From positions 124,001 to 188,000 of the forward strand of contig NZ_FOMJ01000006.1 of assembly GCF_900112605.1 (NCBI RefSeq): a stretch of DNA of 64,000 bases, given 5' to 3'. Origin of the DNA: Thiohalospira halophila DSM 15071 (GTDB lineage Bacteria > Pseudomonadota > Gammaproteobacteria > Thiohalospirales > Thiohalospiraceae). Positions 58,971-64,000 of this stretch are shown piece by piece. Position numbers and translations under genes: made by a program. A model generated the notes under the pieces. The model searched no databases and had not been told where the DNA came from. It worked only from the letters and a program-made list of their open reading frames with translations. Each line of letters opens with the position of its first letter. The stretch's first letter is position 1.

Positions 58971-59926
58971 TGGCTGCTCCCCCCGAGCCCCTCCGGCATC
59001 TCGCCGTGTTCGAGCTCTTCCACCGTGGTGCTCCCCTCCTCCTCGGCGGCGTCCAGCCGCTCGGTCTGCAGGACGATAGCCACGCGACGATTGCGGGCCC
59101 GGCCCTCGGCGGTGTCATTGTCGGCGATGGGGCGGGTATCGGCGTAGCCCACCGCCCGCATCTGCTCCCGCGGGATCCCCTGCCCCTCCAGGAAGTTGAC
59201 CACCTCCACCGCGCGGGCCGCCGAGAGGTCCCAGTTGGAGTTGTAGCGGTCGCTGCGGATGGGCCGGTTGTCGGTATGGCCCTCCACCGAGATGGAGCGG
59301 CCAGTGGCCTCCAGGATGGGGACCAGGTCGCCGATGAGGTCATTCCCCCCCGGGTTGAGGCGCGAGCCACCGGTATCGAACAGCAGCTTGTCGTCCAGGC
59401 GCAGGGTGATCCGCCCCTCGTTGAAGGCGACCTCCACCCGCTCCAGCATGCCGGACTCGCGCATCTCCTGCAGGAACTCCCGGGTGCGCTCAGTCGGGCT
59501 CTCATCTGCCTCGCGGCCATCCACCGGCCGCTGGTCGCCCACGATGGCGCCGGGCTTGTCGCCCACCGTCTCCCCGATGGGTTGCGGGACGATCTGGGGC
59601 CGGCTCACCGCCCCCTCCAGGGATTCCGCCACCTCGCCGAAACCGGCCTGGTCGAAGTTGGCGTAGGCCAGGAGCATGACGAAGAGGGTGAGCATGAGGG
59701 TGATGACGTCCAGGTAGGTCTGCATCCAGGCCTGGTCGTCATCGGTGTTGCTGTTGGCCGGCTCCATGCCGCCCTGGGCCGAGCGGAGCTTGCGGCGACC
59801 GTTCCCGCCGCGGCCCTGGGGCGGCTGCTGCCCACCCGAATGGCCCCCGGAATGATCCTGGGGCCGCTGGCCGCCACCCTCGTCGCCGCCGACCATGTCC
59901 CCGAGGCTGCCGCCGGATTCGGCCAT
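58967..59926 (-). CDS. motB: Flagellar motor stator protein MotB
   Basis: A 319-residue stator subunit. After a long, Gly/Gln-rich cytoplasmic N-terminus (about residues 1-65), one membrane helix carries the ion-binding Asp in 'MQTYLDVITLMLTLFVMLLA'. A plug/linker and a C-terminal OmpA-like peptidoglycan-binding domain follow ('ISVEGHTDNRPI', 'NWDLSAARAVEVVNFLEGQG', 'RARNRRVAIVLQ'). It abuts motA directly. The 65-residue N-terminal extension is longer than usual. Confidence 0.94.
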   Translation of the reverse strand: MAESGGSLGDMVGGDEGGGQRPQDHSGGHSGGQQPPQGRGGNGRRKLRSAQGGMEPANSNTDDDQAWMQTYLDVITLMLTLFVMLLAYANFDQAGFGEVAESLEGAVSRPQIVPQPIGETVGDKPGAIVGDQRPVDGREADESPTERTREFLQEMRESGMLERVEVAFNEGRITLRLDDKLLFDTGGSRLNPGGNDLIGDLVPILEATGRSISVEGHTDNRPIRSDRYNSNWDLSAARAVEVVNFLEGQGIPREQMRAVGYADTRPIADNDTAEGRARNRRVAIVLQTERLDAAEEEGSTTVEELEHGEMPEGLGGSSQ

Positions 59927-60769
59927 CTAGCGCCCCTCCTGCCGCTCCGATTCGCGAGCGGCCTCTTCTCGGGCGGTCTCCAGGGCCTCTTCGACATCCG
60001 ACTGGCGCAGCTCGTCCTCGTAGTGGGCGATGAAGTTCTCCAGGTAGGCCTTCACGAAGGCGGGGCTACGCTGCTGGCCGATAAGGCCGATGCCCTCCAT
60101 GACCAGGTGCATGAGCATAACCCGCTGTTCGGTACGGCGCTCGAACTTCACCGCGATGGGCTTGAAGAAGAGATTGGCCAGGAGGATGCCGTAGAAGGTG
60201 GTCAGCAGCGCCACCGCCATGCCCTGGCCGATGTAGGCGATATCACCGCCGCTCATGCCCTTGAGCATGTTCACCAGGCCAATGAGGGTGCCGAGCATGC
60301 CGAAGGCCGGGGCGTAGGAGGCCATGCTGCGGAAGAGCTGGGCCTCGGCCCCCTCCCGCGCCTTGAGCCGCTGGAGCCGCCACTCCATGAGCTCCTGGAC
60401 ATCTTCCAGCGGCACGCGGTCCACCAGGAGCTGGATGCCGGTCCGGAGGAAGGGATTCTTGATGGTCTCCATCTCCTCCTCGGTGGCGAGGATGTCCCCA
60501 CCGAACCAGAGCCGGGAGACCTCGATGATCTCCTCCAGGTCGTCCTGGGTGTAGAGCCGCTCGTTGCGCAGGACGATGAGAACCACGTGGAAGACCCGGA
60601 CTACCTCCTTGAAGGGGTAGCTGATGAGCGTAGCCGCCAGGGTCCCGCCGAGGACGATGAACAGCCCCGGCACATTCACGAACGCAGTGACATCCTCGGC
60701 GGTGGTGTAGATCGCGGCAACGAGCAGCGCCACGCCGCCGAGCATGCCGAGCAGGGTTGTCGGGTTCAT
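59927..60769 (-). CDS. motA: Flagellar motor stator protein MotA
   Basis: A 280-residue stator channel subunit with four membrane helices. Motifs include 'VPGLFIVLGGTLAATLISYP', 'YAPAFGMLGTLIGLVNMLKG' and 'GQGMAVALLTTFYGILLANL', plus a large cytoplasmic loop with charged residues for rotor contact. The C-terminus is highly acidic and basic. Length and the 'FGMLGTLIGLV' pore helix also fit the sodium-type PomA; the coupling ion cannot be told from this. No flagellar genes are adjacent. Confidence 0.94.
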   Translation of the reverse strand: MNPTTLLGMLGGVALLVAAIYTTAEDVTAFVNVPGLFIVLGGTLAATLISYPFKEVVRVFHVVLIVLRNERLYTQDDLEEIIEVSRLWFGGDILATEEEMETIKNPFLRTGIQLLVDRVPLEDVQELMEWRLQRLKAREGAEAQLFRSMASYAPAFGMLGTLIGLVNMLKGMSGGDIAYIGQGMAVALLTTFYGILLANLFFKPIAVKFERRTEQRVMLMHLVMEGIGLIGQQRSPAFVKAYLENFIAHYEDELRQSDVEEALETAREEAARESERQEGR

Positions 60770-60866
60770 CCGCCGGTCTCCAGAAGTGTCCGAACAGGGG
60801 AATCCCTCCCCCCGGTCACAGGTTTTTCACGCTAGCACGGACCCCCCTCAGGGGCCACCACCCCGG

Positions 60867-61661
60867 CTAGACCGCCACCGGCGCCTTGATGGCCGGGTGG
60901 CTCTCATAGCCCTCGAGCTGGATGTCCTCGAAATCGAAGGCGAAGAGGTCGTCGACCGCGGGATTGAGGCGCAGGGTCGGCAGCGGCAGAGGCTCCCGCG
61001 CCAGCTGGGTCCGCGCCTGCTCCTCGTGGTTCCGGTAGAGGTGGGCATCCCCCAGGGTGTGGACGAACTCCCCCGGCTCCAGGCCGGTGACCTGCGCCAC
61101 CATGTGAGTAAGCAGGGCGTAGCTGGCGATGTTGAAGGGCACGCCCAGAAAGAGGTCGCCGCTACGCTGGTAGAGCTGGCAGGAGAGCCGGCCGTTGGCG
61201 ACGTAGAACTGGAAGAGCAGGTGGCAGGGCGGCAGGGCCATCTCGTCGATCTGGCCCGGATTCCAGGCGGTGACGATGAGCCGCCGGGAGTCGGGGTTGG
61301 TCCGGATGGCCTCCACCACCTCGGCCATCTGGTCGATGGTCTCGCCGTAGGGGGTCGGCCAGGAGCGCCACTGGGCGCCGTAGATGGGGCCCAGGTCGCC
61401 GTCGGGGCCGGCCCATTCGTCCCAGATGGTGACCTTGTTCTCGTGGAGATAGGCGAGGTTGGTATCCCCGCGCAGGAACCAGAGCAGCTCGTGGATCACC
61501 GATCGCAGGTGGAGCTTCTTGGTGGTGACCACCGGGAAGCCCTCGGCAAGGTCGAAGCGCATCTGCCGGCCGAAGAGGGAATAGGTCCCCGTGCCGGTTC
61601 GGTCTCCCTTGGGCGTGCCGTGCTCCAGGGCCTCCCGGAGCAGCGCCAGATAGGTCTGCAT
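60867..61661 (-). CDS. thyA: Thymidylate synthase
   Basis: A 264-residue folate-dependent enzyme making dTMP from dUMP. The nucleotide-binding Arg is in '[20 protein letters not shown]', the catalytic Cys in '[20 protein letters not shown]', and '[20 protein letters not shown]' and '[14 protein letters not shown]' complete the folate site. The length equals E. coli ThyA, including the usual C-terminus (IKAPVAV). The lgt-thyA order is conserved. Confidence 0.97.
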   Translation of the reverse strand: MQTYLALLREALEHGTPKGDRTGTGTYSLFGRQMRFDLAEGFPVVTTKKLHLRSVIHELLWFLRGDTNLAYLHENKVTIWDEWAGPDGDLGPIYGAQWRSWPTPYGETIDQMAEVVEAIRTNPDSRRLIVTAWNPGQIDEMALPPCHLLFQFYVANGRLSCQLYQRSGDLFLGVPFNIASYALLTHMVAQVTGLEPGEFVHTLGDAHLYRNHEEQARTQLAREPLPLPTLRLNPAVDDLFAFDFEDIQLEGYESHPAIKAPVAV

Positions 61662-61709
61662 GGTCCTTCTCCTCCCGGGGTCCGTCCCCCGCTCGTTATC
61701 GCCGCGCCC

Positions 61710-62501
61710 TCAGGCTCGCGCCCCGGTGCGCCGGTAGGCCAGTGCCAGCATGGCCGCCCCGATCAGAATCATGGGCAGGGAGAGGACCTGCCCCATGGTG
61801 AGCCAGTCCCACGCCAGGTAGCCGAGCTGGGCATCCGGCAGCCGGAAGAACTCCACGAAGAAGCGGAAGCCACCGTAGAGCACCAGGAACAGCCCCGAGA
61901 CCGCCATGGCCGGCCGCGCCCGCCGGGAGAAGAGCCACAGCGCCACGAACAGCACCACCCCCTCCAGGGCGAACTCGTAGAGCTGGGAGGGGTGGCGCGG
62001 CAGCGGCCCCGCCCCGGGGAAGACCATGGCCCAGGGGACCTCGCTCACCCGGCCCCAGAGCTCACCGTTGATGAAGTTGCCCAGCCGCCCGGCGCCCAGA
62101 CCCAGCGGCGTGAGCGGCGCCACGAAGTCGGCCACGTCGAAGAAGCCGCGTCCGGTGTGGCGGCCGTAGAGGGCCATGGCGACGATGACCCCCACCAGCC
62201 CCCCGTGGAAGGCCATGCCCCCCTCCCAGATGGCGAGGATCCGCCAGGGCTCCGGCAGATAGGTCCCGGGCTCGTAGAAGAGGGCATAACCCAGCCGTCC
62301 GCCGACGATGACGCCCACGGCGCCGTAGAAGAGCAGATCGCCCAGCTCCGCCGGATCCCAGCCCGAGCCGGGGCGATTGGCGCGGACCCGGCCCAGCCAC
62401 CAGGCGCCCAGGAAGCCGACGAGATACATGATCCCGTACCAGTGGATCTGCACCGGCCCCAGGTCCAGGGCCACCGGGTGGATGGCGGGATACTCCAGCA
62501 C
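61710..62501 (-). CDS. lgt: Prolipoprotein diacylglyceryl transferase
   Basis: A 263-residue inner-membrane enzyme with seven predicted helices, attaching diacylglycerol to the lipobox Cys. The signature '[20 protein letters not shown]' and '[16 protein letters not shown]' contain the catalytic Arg/Asn residues, and '[20 protein letters not shown]' is the family N-terminal motif. It lies 9 bp after rlmI and 48 bp before thyA. Several lipoproteins encoded in this window are its expected substrates. Confidence 0.97.
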   Translation of the reverse strand: MLEYPAIHPVALDLGPVQIHWYGIMYLVGFLGAWWLGRVRANRPGSGWDPAELGDLLFYGAVGVIVGGRLGYALFYEPGTYLPEPWRILAIWEGGMAFHGGLVGVIVAMALYGRHTGRGFFDVADFVAPLTPLGLGAGRLGNFINGELWGRVSEVPWAMVFPGAGPLPRHPSQLYEFALEGVVLFVALWLFSRRARPAMAVSGLFLVLYGGFRFFVEFFRLPDAQLGYLAWDWLTMGQVLSLPMILIGAAMLALAYRRTGARA

Positions 62502-62510
62502 GGCGGCCTC

Positions 62511-63707
62511 CTACTGGGTGGGCAGGATCCGGGCGAAGACGGCCTTGAGGTACTCCGTCTCCGGGATCGCCGGGTGGATGGGATGGTCCGGCCCCTGGTG
62601 GCCCCGCGCCAGCACGGCGGCGTCGCGGTCCAGGTGGCGCGCCCGGCCGCGGACGGCATCCTGAAGCTGGTCCATCCCCAGGTGGTGGGAGCAGGAGGCG
62701 GAGAGCAGCAGGCCGTCCTTGGACAGCAGCTGCAGCGCCAGCTGGTTCAGGTGGCGATAGCCCTCCAGCCCCGACTTGATGTCGCGCTTGCGCTTGATGA
62801 AGGCCGGCGGGTCCAGGACCACGGCGTCGAAGCGCTCACCGTCCTCGCGCAGCGCCTTGAGGACCTCCAGCGCCTCGCCGTGCAGCGGCGCGACCCGGTC
62901 CTCCAGGCCGGCGACCTCGGTGTTGTCCTGGAGGTGGTCCAGCGCCTCCTCGCTGCGCTCGATGGCCACCACCTCCTCCGCCCCGGCCGCGGCCGCCCGC
63001 AGGCCGAAGCCGCCCACGTAACTGTAGACGTCCAGCACCCGGCGGCCGTGGCTCCAGGCGGCGAAGCGGTCGCGGTTCTCGCGGTGGTCGAAGAACCAGC
63101 CGGTCTTCTGGCCGCCCACGCCGGGGACGCGGAAGGTCATCCCGCCCTCCTCCACCGTCAGGGTCTCGGGGGCCGATCCCACCGCCGTCTCGGTGTAGCG
63201 CTCCAGCCCCTCCTGCTCGCGCACGGACGTGTCGTTGCGCAGGATGACCACCCGCGGCCGGATCACCTTCTCCAGCGCCTCCAGGATCGCCTCCCGGGCG
63301 CGCTCCATGCCGGCGGTGCCCATCTGGACCACGCAGACATCGTCGTAGCGGTCCACCACCAGGCCCGGGAGGAAATCCCCCTCGCCGTGGACCAGGCGGT
63401 AGAAGGGCCGGTCGAACATCGCCTGGCGCGCCGAGAGGGCGACCTTGAGGCGGTGGACCAGCAGGGAACGGTCCAGCCCCTTGTCGGCGTCGCGGCTCAC
63501 CAGCCGGGCGCAGATGAGGGAGTGGGGATTGGCGTAGCCGGCGCCCAGGGGCTTACCGTTGCTCGCCTGGATGACCACCGGCTGGCCCGGCTCGAGGTCA
63601 GTGAGCGGCGTGGCGGCGGTATCCACCTCGTTGCTGAAGACCCAGAGGTGGCCGCCGCGCAGGCGCCGCTCCTCGCGCGGCTTGAGCTTCAGGGGGGCGT
63701 GTTCCAT
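62511..63707 (-). CDS. rlmI: 23S rRNA (m5C1962) methyltransferase RlmI
   Basis: A 398-residue PUA-domain SAM enzyme. The N-terminal PUA domain (about residues 1-75) has 'KLKPREERRLRGGHLWVFSN'. The methyltransferase domain follows, with 'FDHRENRDRFAAWSHGRRVL', '[20 protein letters not shown]' and the catalytic 'DAVVLDPPAFIKRKRDIKSG' and 'SASCSHHLGMDQLQDAV'. The length agrees with E. coli RlmI. The ATG at 63707 fits family starts; a TTG at 63731 would add eight residues. It leads the rlmI-lgt-thyA run. Confidence 0.93.
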   Translation of the reverse strand: MEHAPLKLKPREERRLRGGHLWVFSNEVDTAATPLTDLEPGQPVVIQASNGKPLGAGYANPHSLICARLVSRDADKGLDRSLLVHRLKVALSARQAMFDRPFYRLVHGEGDFLPGLVVDRYDDVCVVQMGTAGMERAREAILEALEKVIRPRVVILRNDTSVREQEGLERYTETAVGSAPETLTVEEGGMTFRVPGVGGQKTGWFFDHRENRDRFAAWSHGRRVLDVYSYVGGFGLRAAAAGAEEVVAIERSEEALDHLQDNTEVAGLEDRVAPLHGEALEVLKALREDGERFDAVVLDPPAFIKRKRDIKSGLEGYRHLNQLALQLLSKDGLLLSASCSHHLGMDQLQDAVRGRARHLDRDAAVLARGHQGPDHPIHPAIPETEYLKAVFARILPTQ

Positions 63708-64000
63708 GGGCTCGGCTTCTTCCGGCGGCAAAGCCGGGATCCTACCACGCGGTTCCAGGGCCGTGGACTCCGCGGGTAGGGTACCTCCCGGGCGGAGACC
63801 CCTTGCAGGCGGTCGAGGGCGAGGGAGGCGGGGCCGGTCACCGGGACCTCGGCGGCAGGGATGCCGCCGTGGAGGCTACAGGGACGTATGTACGCCGTGT
63901 CCCGGTGACCGGCCCCGCCTCCCTCGGCCCCCGAAAGCCGAGTCGAGCCTCAAAGTCCGCCAGTAACGGTTCTCGGCTCCGGCGCGGGTCGGGCGAGGTA
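63708..64000. other. Intergenic region at the right edge
   Basis: Non-coding stretch upstream of rlmI, about 290 bp to the window edge. It must contain the rlmI promoter, though no clear -10/-35 pair stands out, and it holds the second copy of the structured repeat (63820-63926). I see no convincing reading frame after 63926. Confidence 0.6.
63820..63926. repeat. Structured dispersed repeat, copy 2
   Basis: A perfect 28-bp inverted repeat (63820-63847 with 63899-63926, left arm starting CGAGGGAGGCGGGG) encloses two hairpins. Hairpin 1 is CGGCGGCA / TGCCGCCG with loop GGGA (63850-63869). Hairpin 2 is GGCTACA / TGTA-C-GCC with loop GGGACGTA and the same bulged C (63874-63896). Compared with copy 1, the stems change by paired substitutions while the GGGA loop, the TACA/TGTA core and the bulge are kept. 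Confidence 0.88.

Noticed and set aside
62511-63731. TTG at 63731 as the start of rlmI
   Set aside because: The ATG at 63707 matches the family N-terminus and length; no ribosome site supports the TTG.

Overview
The window looks like chromosomal DNA of a halophilic or haloalkaliphilic sulfur-type gammaproteobacterium, with Ectothiorhodospiraceae or Thiohalospira relatives as the best guess. The reasons are a high G+C content (about two thirds by eye), acidic proteins rich in Glu and Asp, a BCCT compatible-solute carrier, and gammaproteobacterial gene order in every housekeeping block (hemA-prfA-prmC, ispE-tRNA-Gln-prs-rplY-pth-ychF, gatCAB/mreBCD-mrdA-rodA-mltB-rlpA-dac-dat-ybeD-lipB-lipA, lptD-surA-pdxA-rsmA-apaG-apaH, lgt-thyA). 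Coding density is very high, and many genes are coupled through ATGA, GTGA or TTGA stop/start overlaps. The species assignment is inference.

Layout. 1-6.9 kb is an arsenic island. A nine-gene minus-strand unit (arsI, acr3, arsC, a metal(loid)-type permease, a Cys-tailed CMD-like protein, a small thioredoxin, a metallo-beta-lactamase-fold protein with an altered metal site, a PhnD/AioX-type binding lipoprotein and a truncated membrane protein at the left edge) is divergent from a second arsC. The shared intergenic region carries two operator-like repeats. arsR and a conserved unknown gene follow. 7.0-16.0 kb holds signalling and accessory genes: a PAS-PAS-GGDEF protein, a BCCT carrier, two SCO-type proteins coupled to a chemoreceptor, and a coupled sulfotransferase/glycosyltransferase/deacetylase trio. 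16.0-16.4 kb is a lower-GC strip next to tRNA-Met.

16.4-28.3 kb carries translation, nucleotide, isoprenoid and lipoprotein genes, tRNA-Gln (into which the ispE reading frame runs), the hemA-prfA-prmC operon and a MoeB-like/JAMM pair. 28.3-46 kb carries hslO, gatCAB, the rod-shape and peptidoglycan cluster (mreC seems to lack a standard start codon), lipoate synthesis and an L,D-transpeptidase pair. 47-58 kb carries peptidoglycan recycling (amgK-murU), the outer-membrane assembly and rRNA/Ap4A operon, a small HExxH protein, a methyltransferase and a YceI protein. 58-64 kb carries folA, motAB, thyA, lgt and rlmI.

How the genes work together. The arsenic island can reduce arsenate (two thioredoxin-type ArsC), export arsenite (Acr3), break C-As bonds (ArsI) and probably export another metalloid species, under an ArsR. 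The peptidoglycan genes form an almost complete elongation, hydrolysis and recycling set.

The most interesting non-coding signal is a structured dispersed element present twice (about 55.0 and 63.9 kb). An outer stem of 19-28 bp encloses two short hairpins. All three stems differ in sequence between the copies but stay paired, while the hairpin loops and short flanks are conserved. This pattern points to selection on structure.
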